Shown in pieces: positions 33,838 through 42,552 of a DNA stretch of 55,767 bases (the stretch's first letter is position 1; each line of letters begins with the position of its first letter). Under the pieces are notes generated by a model, which ran no database searches, was not told the DNA's origin, and worked only from the letters and a program-made list of their open reading frames with translations. The position numbers and the translations under genes are program-made. Source of the stretch: an uncultured Granulosicoccaceae bacterium (lineage in GTDB: Bacteria > Pseudomonadota > Gammaproteobacteria > Granulosicoccales > Granulosicoccaceae); assembly GCA_937958675.1 (NCBI GenBank), contig CALGND010000092.1:1-55767 (forward strand), read 5' to 3'.

Positions 33838-34743
33838 ATGAAAACTCTTAACCCAGCAAATCCGGCAACGTCATTTATCGCTAATTGGCGGGCCTATCTA
33901 GAAATCACTAAACCCAAAGTAGTGTTGCTGCTCGTGTTCACGGCCCTTGTAGGTATGGCGCTCGCAGTCCCGGGTTGGTTACCACTACAAGAAACCGTTT
34001 TTGGTTTACTGGGCATTGGTTTGGCCTCATCTTCTGCGGCCGCGATTAATCACGTTATTGATCAACGCACTGATGCGATAATGAAACGCACCAAAAACCG
34101 CCCAATACCGCAAGGGCAGCTCACCACCAAGCAATGCTTAATCTTTGCTATCACAATCGGCGTTATTGCCATGGTGATGTTAGTGGTGTTGGTCAATCCT
34201 TTAACTGCACTGCTCACTGGCTTATCGCTAATTGGTTATGCGATCGTGTACACCGTATGGCTTAAACGAGCGACTCCACAAAACATCGTCATTGGCGGTG
34301 CTGCAGGTGCTATGCCGCCACTACTGGGCTGGGTAGCGGTAACGGGTGAGGTCACGGCTGGTGCCTTGTTGTTATTTTTGATTGTATTTGTTTGGACGCC
34401 ACCACATTTTTGGGCGCTAGCGATTCATCGTCGCGATGACTACGCCAAAGTCGATATCCCTATGTTGCCAGTGACACACGGAATAGCATTTACAAAAATA
34501 CAAATTCTGCTCTATACCATCCTGCTTATCATCGTCACGCTCTTCCCTTATTTAATCGCGATGAGTGGTTTGCTTTATCTGGCGGCCGCCGTAATTTTAG
34601 GTGCGATGTTTATGTATCACGTGTTGCGTTTGTTTGACGAAAACCGCCCGCAGCAGCCCATGAAAACATTCGTTTTTTCGATCAACTATCTAATGTGGCT
34701 GTTTGCTGTGATGCTCATTGATCACTATCTGTTGCTGCTGTAG
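33838..34743 (+). CDS. ctaB: Protoheme IX farnesyltransferase (heme O synthase)
   Basis: A 301-aa UbiA-family membrane enzyme with about eight helices. The prenyl-diphosphate motif NHVIDQRTDAIMKRTKNRP and the second loop HFWALAIHRRDDYAKVDIPM are visible. It makes heme O from heme B and farnesyl diphosphate. The ATG at 33838 begins a normal CtaB N-terminus; an in-frame TTG at 33802 would add 12 unusual residues. Neither has a strong ribosome site. The heme A synthase gene (ctaA) that normally precedes ctaB is absent: only 38 nt separate ctaB from the preceding gene. Confidence 0.95.
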   Translation: MKTLNPANPATSFIANWRAYLEITKPKVVLLLVFTALVGMALAVPGWLPLQETVFGLLGIGLASSSAAAINHVIDQRTDAIMKRTKNRPIPQGQLTTKQCLIFAITIGVIAMVMLVVLVNPLTALLTGLSLIGYAIVYTVWLKRATPQNIVIGGAAGAMPPLLGWVAVTGEVTAGALLLFLIVFVWTPPHFWALAIHRRDDYAKVDIPMLPVTHGIAFTKIQILLYTILLIIVTLFPYLIAMSGLLYLAAAVILGAMFMYHVLRLFDENRPQQPMKTFVFSINYLMWLFAVMLIDHYLLLL

Positions 34744-34810
34744 TGGATGCAGGCTGAGCTAGGGCCTTGATAAACACGACCCGGTTTGGGAGAGGGTAGT
34801 AAGGTCGGAG

Positions 34811-34835
34811 ATGCGCCTCTATTGCAGAGGCGCAT
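34811..34835. terminator. Hairpin between convergent ctaB and GH16 genes
   Basis: ATGCGCCTCT (34811-34820) and AGAGGCGCAT (34826-34835) form a 10-bp perfect stem with a 5-nt loop, followed by TAAACAATTT on the plus strand. It lies between the stops at 34743 and 34860 and could terminate both transcripts, although neither side has a long U-tract. Confidence 0.75.
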
Positions 34836-34859
34836 TAAACAATTTACAAATCAAAACCA

Positions 34860-37448
34860 CTAAATAGCGGTATCGGGTAAGTCAGCTGGGTTAGTCACTT
34901 CAGCAGGATTAGTGGTCACTGCCGGATCGACAATCACTGGTTCTACGACTACTTCTGGGTCGACCACCACAACTGGATCTACAACTACCTCTGGGTCTGT
35001 TACCACAACTGGATCGGGTGTAGCTACCGGATACGTGCCATTGCCTACATAGTAGTCGCGTTGATACGCGCGTATGTAATCCACTTCAAACTGCAGCGGG
35101 AAAATATCTGCCGTGACATCTGGCGTAGGTGCCCAAGCACTGCCTGATACCAGATACAGCACGATGTTCATTTGCTGGCGGCCCACCTGTGGCCCTGACA
35201 TCCGCTTTACTTCGATTCCATCGATGTACCAGATGACCAGTTGTGGTTCCCACAGCACGCCGTAGGTATGGAAGTCGTCGCTGTATAGATCGCCTTCAGG
35301 TTTCTCATACGCCATGGTTGGGGCTGAGCGGATTGAACCGTCCATGATGTCGTCGTAGTGATACGTCTGAAACGCATCCTCATCACCAAACGGGTTTTCA
35401 CCCAAGTATTCAACAATATCGATTTCTGGTGCATGTCGGAATAAGCCTTCACCTCGGTAACGGTGATACAGATAAAAGCTAGACAACATGCCAGACTCGC
35501 CGCCAACTTTCATGCGTCCTTCTACGTAGCCATAGGTGATGCCAAACAGATCATGGCTAGACAAAGCACCCGATAGAAACTGACAACGTGCATTGCCTGT
35601 TGGGTCATCCTCGCGGCAAACAGGGGGTAATAAATCCACAACGTCTTCAGGTGTTGGTATGGATTCAATAATTAGTGAGCTACCCGTGAGGTTGAAGGGA
35701 TCGTAGTCAATTGCATCTTCAGCTTGTGTGCTAACGAAATACTGTTGCTCGCCGTTGATGATTTGACTGTCGCCCCAGGTGAGTTGTGTGTTCCATTTAG
35801 TGCTATCAATTTCATTGCCGTCAAATTCTTCGGCAAACACCATGTCAAACTGATCAAGGAAGTAATCGGTGTTTGACAGATCATTCTCGGAGGCAAAGCG
35901 ATCATCGCCATTGAGATAAAAATCACGATACAAGGGTACAGGTGCATTACGTTCGAGATGGTAGGTGATAGTGATTGAATTGGATGGCGCAGATTCATTA
36001 CCTTCGTCATCTACTGCTGTGACTGTGTAACTAAACACATCTCCCGGTTGCGGATTGGTATCAGCACAGTTATGCACGCGGTCAAAAAAGCGCGTGTAGT
36101 TGCAGTCGATGAAGCTCGTAGTACGCCAGAACTTATTAATTTCGTCCTGCGTGCCGCCATTAGCATCAGTTTGATCACGAGCGACCGTGTAAACCGTGCC
36201 ATCGCTTCGATAAATGTTGTAGGCAACCACTTCGGTATCATCTGCAGAAGGTGCCCAATTGATTTCCGCCCAATCGTTGGAGACTAGCTCGGTACGAAGG
36301 TTAGTCGGTGCTGCGGGTGGTCCGCCCGGTGTTGCTGCTGCGCCGTTGAGACCAAGCTCAAGACTAAATCCGAATGGGTCTGACGAAGGAGGCCCAGCTA
36401 TCGGCTCTGCTGTGAAATCAACTAGCGGCGGAGACTCGCCAACTTGCGGTGGTTCAACAACTTGTGGTGGCTCCACGATCTGATCGTTTGGATTCACAAA
36501 TCGTTCTGCAGAAGAGGGGCTGAAATTACGAGCCACATCAAATGCGACGATCTGATAACTCACCTCTTCACTTGGTGCCGCAGAATCGGTGAAGCTGTTG
36601 GTTTGCACGGTAGTGAGGTAGTTGCGATTACGATAAACGTTGTAACCATCAACTCCTACATTATCACTAGGCACTTCCCAAGATAGGTCGATTTCACTGA
36701 CTGAAACAACAGTTGCACTAATGTCAGATACTACCGCAGGGGCTTCAGTGTCATTCTCTGGCTGTGGCTCAGGTTCCGGCGCTGTGTTCGTATTGATTGA
36801 TGCGATCGCAGTGTTTGAGCGGGCTGAAAAGTTACGCGGCTCATCAAAGGCGACCACGTAGTACTCGTATTGCTCGTTTGAATTTAATCCGAGATCATTA
36901 ACGCTAGTGTTACTTATCGTGGTGAGGTATTGATTGTTTCGATACACGTTATAGCCCGCAACGGCGACATCGTCAGTAGCGGGCGTCCAAGTTAAGCTAA
37001 CCGTTGTTTCTGAGGTGCGTACCGCAGTGACGTCACGGGCTGCAGTGGGCACGGGGTCTGCGCTAGGTTGGGCCGGCGTAGCGTTTCGTATGGGTAGTGT
37101 ATAGGTCGCGGAACGTGCTGAAAAACTGCGGCCTTCTCCTGCGCCGGGTATGTCAAATGCGACGACGTAGTAGGTGTGGCTCATTGAACGATCCACCATA
37201 AACGAGTAGTTTGCCTCCGTTACAGTCGTTAAATAGCGATTGTCCTGATACAGGTTATAGCCCGCTACTCCGACATCATCTGACGACGCTACCCAAGCGA
37301 TGGTGGTATTGCCATTGCTTGACGATTCGAATGGGGTGCCAGGCTGAGATGGTGCTGCAGCCCACAATACAGTTGGAGAGAAGATTAACGAACCGATTTG
37401 TAGCAGTTGCGTACGGGTAATTCCTGACCACGGAAAACGCTTGTTCAT
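34860..37448 (-). CDS. Secreted glycoside hydrolase family 16 protein with four FN3-like modules
   Basis: An 862-aa exported enzyme: signal peptide (1 to about 31), FN3-like modules at about 33-118, 135-217, 237-318 and 380-497 (each with a GYN-LY or AYNIYR core), a GH16 catalytic domain at about 530-796, and a C-terminal VVVDPE-type Val/Pro/Asp repeat tail (about 808-862). The GH16 nucleophile/acid motif is EIDIVE (Glu675, Asp677, Glu680), with WYIDG after it. GH16 enzymes cut beta-1,3/1,4-glucans such as laminarin, agar or carrageenan; which one cannot be told from this motif. The acidic repeat tail may tether it to the cell surface. Single gene, no polysaccharide-utilisation partners beside it. 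Confidence 0.88.
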   Translation of the reverse strand: MNKRFPWSGITRTQLLQIGSLIFSPTVLWAAAPSQPGTPFESSSNGNTTIAWVASSDDVGVAGYNLYQDNRYLTTVTEANYSFMVDRSMSHTYYVVAFDIPGAGEGRSFSARSATYTLPIRNATPAQPSADPVPTAARDVTAVRTSETTVSLTWTPATDDVAVAGYNVYRNNQYLTTISNTSVNDLGLNSNEQYEYYVVAFDEPRNFSARSNTAIASINTNTAPEPEPQPENDTEAPAVVSDISATVVSVSEIDLSWEVPSDNVGVDGYNVYRNRNYLTTVQTNSFTDSAAPSEEVSYQIVAFDVARNFSPSSAERFVNPNDQIVEPPQVVEPPQVGESPPLVDFTAEPIAGPPSSDPFGFSLELGLNGAAATPGGPPAAPTNLRTELVSNDWAEINWAPSADDTEVVAYNIYRSDGTVYTVARDQTDANGGTQDEINKFWRTTSFIDCNYTRFFDRVHNCADTNPQPGDVFSYTVTAVDDEGNESAPSNSITITYHLERNAPVPLYRDFYLNGDDRFASENDLSNTDYFLDQFDMVFAEEFDGNEIDSTKWNTQLTWGDSQIINGEQQYFVSTQAEDAIDYDPFNLTGSSLIIESIPTPEDVVDLLPPVCREDDPTGNARCQFLSGALSSHDLFGITYGYVEGRMKVGGESGMLSSFYLYHRYRGEGLFRHAPEIDIVEYLGENPFGDEDAFQTYHYDDIMDGSIRSAPTMAYEKPEGDLYSDDFHTYGVLWEPQLVIWYIDGIEVKRMSGPQVGRQQMNIVLYLVSGSAWAPTPDVTADIFPLQFEVDYIRAYQRDYYVGNGTYPVATPDPVVVTDPEVVVDPVVVVDPEVVVEPVIVDPAVTTNPAEVTNPADLPDTAI

Positions 37449-37535
37449 ATATTTATCAATTAGTTAGTGAGGTTGTGGTCGACATTTTACCTAGATACAC
37501 GAGCTTTGCTTGCTTGATTGTTGTGAAATTTAGCA

Positions 37536-37561
37536 AACCGCGGCCCTACAGGACCGCGGTT
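37536..37561. repeat. Inverted repeat in the GH16/two-component spacer
   Basis: AACCGCGG (37536-37543) and CCGCGGTT (37554-37561) form an 8-bp GC-rich stem around a 10-nt loop that can extend by two more pairs. The spacer is divergent (GH16 start at 37448, regulator start at 37706), so a terminator is unexpected; it may be an operator or attenuator-like element. Confidence 0.5.
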
Positions 37562-37705
37562 CTATACTAATTTGTAAGGTTCATGAAATCTGCCGGAAAG
37601 CCGGGTTCCCGATAATGTTGATCAGTCAGCGCTAATTGTCGCTCAATCGTAAAACTTACACGGATTGACGCTGTCCTAAGCACCAGATAACTAGGGATAA
37701 ATACA

Positions 37706-38389
37706 ATGCATATTCTGTTGATCGAAGATGATCCTTCTACTGCAAGCTACGCCTCTAAAGGCCTAACCGAAGCAGGTCATGTGGTGGACGTGCTCGAAGA
37801 TGGTAAAGAAGGTATGGTCCAGGCTATCCAGACGCCGTACGACGTATTGGTTGTTGATCGCATGCTGCCCGGTATGGATGGTTTGTCGATAGTTAAAGCC
37901 TTGCGTGTGGCAGGCAACAAAACGCCGGTGTTATTTTTGACTGCTGTTTCTGGTGTTGATGACCGCGTGGAAGGCTTGGAGGCTGGGGCTGATGATTATC
38001 TCACTAAACCCTTTGCATTCTCTGAATTACTCGCACGCATCAACGCACTGTACCGACGCCCTAGCACCTCAGTTGAAGTGACACACCTCCGCGTGGCTGA
38101 TTTAGAACTAGACCTGCTGGCTCGTATTGCCCGTAGAGGCGATCAGGAAATCGAATTACAACCACGCGAGTTTACCTTGCTTGAAGTACTGATGCGTAAT
38201 GAAGGCCGAGTCGTTAGCCGTACTATGTTGCTTGAGCAAGTATGGGACTTTCACTTTGATCCTAAAACTAGCGTAGTGGAAACTCACGTAAGCCGTTTGC
38301 GTAGCAAGATAGACAAACCCTTCGATGTAAGCCTGTTGCATACCGTGCGTAACTTAGGTTACAGCATGCACGCTCCTCGAGCTGCGTAA
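37706..38389 (+). CDS. OmpR/PhoB-family response regulator
   Basis: A 227-aa regulator. Receiver domain (1 to about 117) with acidic pocket Asp8-Asp9, phosphoacceptor Asp51 (VVDRMLPGMDG), Thr79 and Lys101 (LTKPF). C-terminal winged-helix domain (about 128-222: LQPREFTLLEVLMRNEGRVVSRTMLLEQVW and VVETHVSRLRSKID). It is 22 nt upstream of its kinase gene. AGGGA lies 11 nt before the ATG. Divergent from the GH16 gene, so it may regulate that gene, though this is inference. Confidence 0.95.
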   Translation: MHILLIEDDPSTASYASKGLTEAGHVVDVLEDGKEGMVQAIQTPYDVLVVDRMLPGMDGLSIVKALRVAGNKTPVLFLTAVSGVDDRVEGLEAGADDYLTKPFAFSELLARINALYRRPSTSVEVTHLRVADLELDLLARIARRGDQEIELQPREFTLLEVLMRNEGRVVSRTMLLEQVWDFHFDPKTSVVETHVSRLRSKIDKPFDVSLLHTVRNLGYSMHAPRAA

Positions 38390-38411
38390 ACACGCTGACC
38401 TAATTACACCA

Positions 38412-39782
38412 ATGCGCTTTAATGTTCTCAAGAGTTCGCCGCTTCGCTTAGGCATCGCTTTTTCGATTTTATATCTAGCGTGTTTTTCTATTGCGAGCAT
38501 AATTCACTATCGAACCCTTGAATCCAAGTTTATGCTGCGTATCGATGAATCAATCGTTGAGCGCTACGTAGCGATCCGTGATGTGTATGAGCAGCTGGGC
38601 CTTGATGCCGTTATAGCGGTTGCTGAGAAAAACAACGAACTACCCATGCAATACACCATGGGGTTTCATTTAGCCAGTTCCAGTGGGCAGCGTATTGTTG
38701 GAAACGTACCTACCTGTACAACTGATCCAGGCTGGTTAGAAATCCCAGGCGAGGAGCTAGGTTTAGACAGCAAAGAGCTCTACCGTTTTTACACCGCTCA
38801 TCTTGGTGATAACGTTCTATCGTTAGGGCGTAGCCTTAAAGAAGTCGATGATCTGCGCGCAAGTACCTTGGGTAGCTTCACACGCACCTTCTTCGCCACT
38901 ACAACGCTGGCCATATTAGGGGCTATGCTGATGGCTTCCCGCACTCATCGCCGTATGCGCAGTATTAGTCAATCCATGGATAACGTTGCTGCGGGCAATT
39001 TGGACGCGCGTTTGCCAATTAGTCATTCAGGTGATGATATTGATCAACTTTCAATCAAGATGAACGATGCGCTTGATCGATTGAAAGGCACAGTTGATGG
39101 TATGAAGCAAGTAAGTTCTGATATTGCGCATGATCTAAAAACTCCACTCAACCGCTTATATATCAATATTGAAGAAGCAGCGCGCCGTCAGTACGAAGCG
39201 GGAATCCAAGATGAATCGTTAGAAAAAGCTTTAGACGAAGCAGAGAATATAAATTCAACTTTTGAAGCATTATTGCGAATTGCGCAGATCGAAGCGGGTG
39301 CACGCAGAGCGCAATTTAAACTTATCGATATCTGTGGATTGATGCATTCAGTTGCGGAGGTGTACGCTCCGGTGGTTCAAGAATCGGGGCAAACGTTAAC
39401 AATTGACGACTGCTCCTCATCTGGTGCCGTTACGATGATGGGAGATAAAGATCTTCTGATGCAGATGTTGGTAAACCTTATTGAAAATGCCATCAGGCAT
39501 TGTAGCGAGGGTACGAACATTGTGTTGTCAGCCACTCAGTCTGGTGACAATATTTTGATTAGCGTAGCTGATAATGGCCCGGGTATTCCAGAAGCTGACC
39601 GTAAAAAGATTTTCCGTCGCTTGTATCGAGTAGAAGCTAGCCGCACTACACCTGGCACTGGCTTAGGATTAAGTATGGTTAAAGCAATTAGTGATCTGCA
39701 CTGCGGCTCCATCGAAGTATCCGATAACGAGCCGGGCGTGCGATTTGACCTACACTTTAAACAAGTGGGCGAGTGCCCTTAG
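38412..39782 (+). CDS. Sensor histidine kinase
   Basis: A 456-aa inner-membrane kinase: helix 1 at about 12-32, a periplasmic sensor of about 120 residues, helix 2 at about 157-176, HAMP (about 175-228), HisKA with phospho-His240 (SSDIAHDLKTPLNRL), and HATPase_c with N-box Asn355/Asn359 (NLIENAIRH), G1 DNGPG at 387-391 and G2 GTGLGL. Partner of the response regulator just upstream. The signal is unknown. Confidence 0.95.
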   Translation: MRFNVLKSSPLRLGIAFSILYLACFSIASIIHYRTLESKFMLRIDESIVERYVAIRDVYEQLGLDAVIAVAEKNNELPMQYTMGFHLASSSGQRIVGNVPTCTTDPGWLEIPGEELGLDSKELYRFYTAHLGDNVLSLGRSLKEVDDLRASTLGSFTRTFFATTTLAILGAMLMASRTHRRMRSISQSMDNVAAGNLDARLPISHSGDDIDQLSIKMNDALDRLKGTVDGMKQVSSDIAHDLKTPLNRLYINIEEAARRQYEAGIQDESLEKALDEAENINSTFEALLRIAQIEAGARRAQFKLIDICGLMHSVAEVYAPVVQESGQTLTIDDCSSSGAVTMMGDKDLLMQMLVNLIENAIRHCSEGTNIVLSATQSGDNILISVADNGPGIPEADRKKIFRRLYRVEASRTTPGTGLGLSMVKAISDLHCGSIEVSDNEPGVRFDLHFKQVGECP

Positions 39783-39797
39783 CGTTATATGCGTGGT

Positions 39798-40154
39798 TCA
39801 ATCTAGAAACTGCCAGGTGTTAGCGCCATCAAATTTGCGTATTTGAAATTGGTCTAATATTTTTGGTGCGCACATGCGAAAGTTCACTGCCATCACGCTA
39901 TCGTCGTTTTTAAGGCTTTCGTAGTGCGTTGTGCACCCGCAAGTTTTGCAGGTATTCACTGCTAATGTTTTATCTCCCTGTATATAACGTGATGTAGCAT
40001 CAGAAGCTGCAGTTATGTTCACGTTTTCAATCTTTGCGTGCCCCCATATTGCTCCAAGCCTACGGCAAATCGAACAATTACAATCGACCAGCTGCTTGGG
40101 TGTTGAAGTAAGTGTAAATTGTACGCTTCCGCAATGGCATTGGCCTTGATACAT
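39798..40154 (-). CDS. GFA-family (glutathione-dependent formaldehyde-activating) protein
   Basis: A 118-aa zinc-binding protein with the GFA cysteine pattern: CHCGSVQFTL, CNCSICRRLG and TCKTCGC. The family includes Gfa, reported to speed S-hydroxymethylglutathione formation, but most small members have no tested function. It ends 15 nt from the convergent kinase gene and lies 77 nt downstream of the 123-aa hypothetical. Confidence 0.9.
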   Translation of the reverse strand: MYQGQCHCGSVQFTLTSTPKQLVDCNCSICRRLGAIWGHAKIENVNITAASDATSRYIQGDKTLAVNTCKTCGCTTHYESLKNDDSVMAVNFRMCAPKILDQFQIRKFDGANTWQFLD

Positions 40155-40231
40155 ATTTAATCCTTTTTCGGTGATGATTAACTACAAACCTTGTAAACAT
40201 GCACGCAGTTGCGAACAGTCTCGTGCATCGA

Positions 40232-40603
40232 TTATTCTCCATCTGCTAGGTCAGGTTCATCTGCATCGCTGATACCAGCGTAGGTGTTTATGTCGTCAAT
40301 AGTAAAGTCGCGATTGCCATGTAGGTAGAGATCAGCCACTTCATGGCGTATTTTTAGGGCGTCTTCGCTTAATTGCATTTCTTGCGCGTACAGCTTGCTA
40401 GCTGTTTCATTACTCAGCGCTACGACCGCATAAATCGTGTACTTGTCGCTTAGTTTCAGTTGCTTTATTGCATCAAGTATCTGTTGAGTTGAGTAGTGAC
40501 TTGCCGTGTTGTTTGGTCCCGCTTGGTTACGTAGATACGGAGGTAGGCGCAGTAAATAGCTGCGCACGATACGATGCTTAAATAGGTCGTTGAGCCACTT
40601 CAT
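40232..40603 (-). CDS. Hypothetical protein, DUF6559-like
   Basis: A 123-aa soluble protein. The MKWLNDLFKHRIVRSYLLRLPPYL opening, the HYSTQQILDAIKQLKLSDKYTIYAVVAL middle and an acidic tail (DADEPDLADGE) recall a small uncharacterised family (DUF6559), but I hold this loosely. Its ATG immediately follows the stop codon of the isocitrate lyase-family gene (TAG then ATG), so the two are co-translated. Function unknown. Confidence 0.6.
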   Translation of the reverse strand: MKWLNDLFKHRIVRSYLLRLPPYLRNQAGPNNTASHYSTQQILDAIKQLKLSDKYTIYAVVALSNETASKLYAQEMQLSEDALKIRHEVADLYLHGNRDFTIDDINTYAGISDADEPDLADGE

Positions 40604-41425
40604 CTATGTTAGTAACGCTTCAATATCTACAAATGACGCAGCTTTATCAAACGCTTTGAACGAGCCTGTTTCTAGTAAAGTACGAGAAGCATCGATTGCT
40701 GAACCAATTGCTAGCCTTGCAAGTGATGACCCCAAGCTTACGCGCTTAACTCCACAAGCTTTATAGTCTTCAATTGTTGCGCCTTTAGGCCTAATGCCTG
40801 CCACAACATTAACAGGCTTGTTGATTGTGTTGCACACCGTTTTGATCGTGGCAAGATCTGGCAAGCCAGGTGCGTACATAACATCTGCGCCTGCATTTTC
40901 GTAACCTTGTAGGCGTAAAAGCGTGTCGTTAAGATCAGGGCGTCCATGTAGATAGTTCTCAGCACGTGCCGTTAATACAAATGGTGTGGGTAGTGCGCGC
41001 ACTGTTTCCATTGCTGCGATGATACGTTCTATTGCATGTTGTAATTCGTAAATAGGTTTGTTTGCATCGCCAGTGGTGTCTTCAATGGTGCAGCCCACTA
41101 AGCCAGCTTCAAATGCAGCCTTTATGGTGTCTTGCACCGCCTCTGGCGAATCACCGTAACCGTTCTCAAGATCAGCGGAGACAGGCAATGGCGTTGAATT
41201 AACAATGGCATGGGCGTGGGCCATAGCCTCATCGCGAGATACATTGCCAATGGTATCTAGCTTTCCTTGTGAGAATGCGTAACCTGCGCTAGTTGTTGCT
41301 AGTGCTTGATAACCTAATGACGCCAGAATTTTTGCCGATCCTGGATCCCAGGGGTTGGGTAACACAAACAGGTCTGGGCTTTCGTGTAGCGCTACAAAGC
41401 GTGCAGCTTTTGTCGCTTGGGTCAT
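40604..41425 (-). CDS. Isocitrate lyase/phosphoenolpyruvate mutase family protein
   Basis: A 273-aa TIM-barrel enzyme of the ICL/PEPM superfamily. FVLPNPWDPGSAKILASLGYQALATTSAG, LPVSADLENGYGD (metal-binding Asp/Glu) and FVLTARAENYLHGRPDLNDTLLRLQGYENAGADVMYAPG are typical; the KKxCG catalytic loop of true isocitrate lyase is not seen, so this is an oxaloacetate-decarboxylase- or methylisocitrate-lyase-like branch with an unknown substrate. The ATG at 41425 has AGGAG 8 nt upstream; an upstream in-frame start at 41482 would run into the rpoH terminator. Confidence 0.85.
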   Translation of the reverse strand: MTQATKAARFVALHESPDLFVLPNPWDPGSAKILASLGYQALATTSAGYAFSQGKLDTIGNVSRDEAMAHAHAIVNSTPLPVSADLENGYGDSPEAVQDTIKAAFEAGLVGCTIEDTTGDANKPIYELQHAIERIIAAMETVRALPTPFVLTARAENYLHGRPDLNDTLLRLQGYENAGADVMYAPGLPDLATIKTVCNTINKPVNVVAGIRPKGATIEDYKACGVKRVSLGSSLARLAIGSAIDASRTLLETGSFKAFDKAASFVDIEALLT

Positions 41426-41480
41426 GGCCTGTGCTCCTGAGAGTGTTATGTCACTTATAACATAAGCAAAAAACGCAGGC

Positions 41481-41508
41481 AAAAAAAAGCCGCCTAGTAA
41501 GGCGGCTT
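41481..41508 (-). terminator. Rho-independent terminator of rpoH
   Basis: On the minus strand AAGCCGCC-TTACTA-GGCGGCTT is followed by a run of T (plus-strand A-run 41481-41488). An 8-bp stem with a U-tract, 25 nt after the rpoH stop at 41533. It separates rpoH from the gene starting at 41425. Confidence 0.92.
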
Positions 41509-41532
41509 GATTATCGTTGAAGCTTGCGTGGC

Positions 41533-42399
41533 TTAGTGAGCCATCAAATGACCTTTTATTTTCTTCATTGCTGCTTTTTCGATTTGCCTAATGCGTTCGG
41601 CAGATACGCCATACTCATCAGCTAGTTCGTGCAAAGTCGACTTACCATCTTCTAACCATCGGCGTTGCAGAATGGCGCGGCTACGATCGTCCAGAATATC
41701 TAGACCTGCAGCTAAACCGTCCAACGCGCGAGTGTGATCGTCATGCTCTTCAAGAAGGGCTGATGGATCGTCGTCGTCTTTGTGCAGCATATCCGCTGGA
41801 GCAAAGGCGCGCTCATCGCTAACACCAAGGGGTGCATCAAACGCATTATCGTGACCGTGCATGCGTGATTCCATTTCCATCACGACAGCAGGTTCAACAC
41901 CTAAGTCTTTAGCTACTGCCTGTACTTCATCCTGGCTAAACCAGTTCAGTTCTTTTTTAGCACTACGCAATTTGAAGAACAATTTGCGCTGAGCTTTGGT
42001 TGTAGCAACTTTAACAATGCGCCAGTTTCGGATTACATACTCGTGAATCTCTGCGCGAATCCAATGGACCGCAAAGGAGATCAGGCGTACACCTACGTCT
42101 GGATTAAAACGCTTAACCGCTTTCATTAAGCCGATGTTGCCTTCTTGGACTAGGTCCGCGATAGGCAGACCATAGCCTTTATAGCTGCGAGCGATATGCA
42201 CTACGAAGCGCAATTGCGACATAATCAGTTGACGTGCAGCGTCGATGTCTTCTTCGTCGCGTAGGCGACGCGCCAAGGACTGTTCCTCAGCAGGGGTCAA
42301 TAGTTCGATATTGGCGATCTTGGCCATGTAACCATTTAGGTCATCCGCTATTGCGGGCAGGGCCATCGCGTTCTTATTGACTGTAAGGGCGTTACTCAT
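41533..42399 (-). CDS. rpoH: RNA polymerase heat-shock sigma factor (sigma-32)
   Basis: A 288-aa sigma-70-family factor. Region 2 includes LVQEGNIGLMKAVKRFNPDVGVRLISFAVHWIRAEIHEYVI; the RpoH box appears as QRKLFFKLRSAKK; region 4.2 is LHELADEYGVSAERIRQIEKAAMKKI. It directs transcription of heat-shock chaperones and proteases. GGGAG lies 7 nt before the ATG. An exact CIRCE operator lies 34-60 nt upstream. It is last in ftsY-ftsE-ftsX-rpoH but with a 153-bp gap, so likely has its own promoter. Confidence 0.97.
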   Translation of the reverse strand: MSNALTVNKNAMALPAIADDLNGYMAKIANIELLTPAEEQSLARRLRDEEDIDAARQLIMSQLRFVVHIARSYKGYGLPIADLVQEGNIGLMKAVKRFNPDVGVRLISFAVHWIRAEIHEYVIRNWRIVKVATTKAQRKLFFKLRSAKKELNWFSQDEVQAVAKDLGVEPAVVMEMESRMHGHDNAFDAPLGVSDERAFAPADMLHKDDDDPSALLEEHDDHTRALDGLAAGLDILDDRSRAILQRRWLEDGKSTLHELADEYGVSAERIRQIEKAAMKKIKGHLMAH

Positions 42400-42432
42400 T
42401 GTTTACTCCCGATTGTCATTCCAATCGTAATT

Positions 42433-42459
42433 TTAGCACTCGCAACCATAGAGTGCTAA
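42433..42459. promoter_or_regulatory. CIRCE operator (HrcA site) upstream of rpoH
   Basis: TTAGCACTC (42433-42441), nine spacer bases, GAGTGCTAA (42451-42459): an exact match to the CIRCE consensus TTAGCACTC-N9-GAGTGCTAA. It begins 34 nt upstream of the rpoH start codon on the minus strand. CIRCE is the binding site of the heat-shock repressor HrcA and usually controls groESL and dnaK operons. The hrcA gene is not in this window. Confidence 0.9.
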
Positions 42460-42552
42460 AGATCGGCCAAGTTCCCTGTTATCTGAAGGGCTATGGAGTA
42501 ATGTTAATGTGGCGTAACATGATAATATATAATTAAATCAATAAGATACAGG

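Noticed and set aside
36048..36483. Plus-strand frames inside the GH16 gene
   Set aside because: Shadows of the FN3/GH16 coding frame with no start signals.
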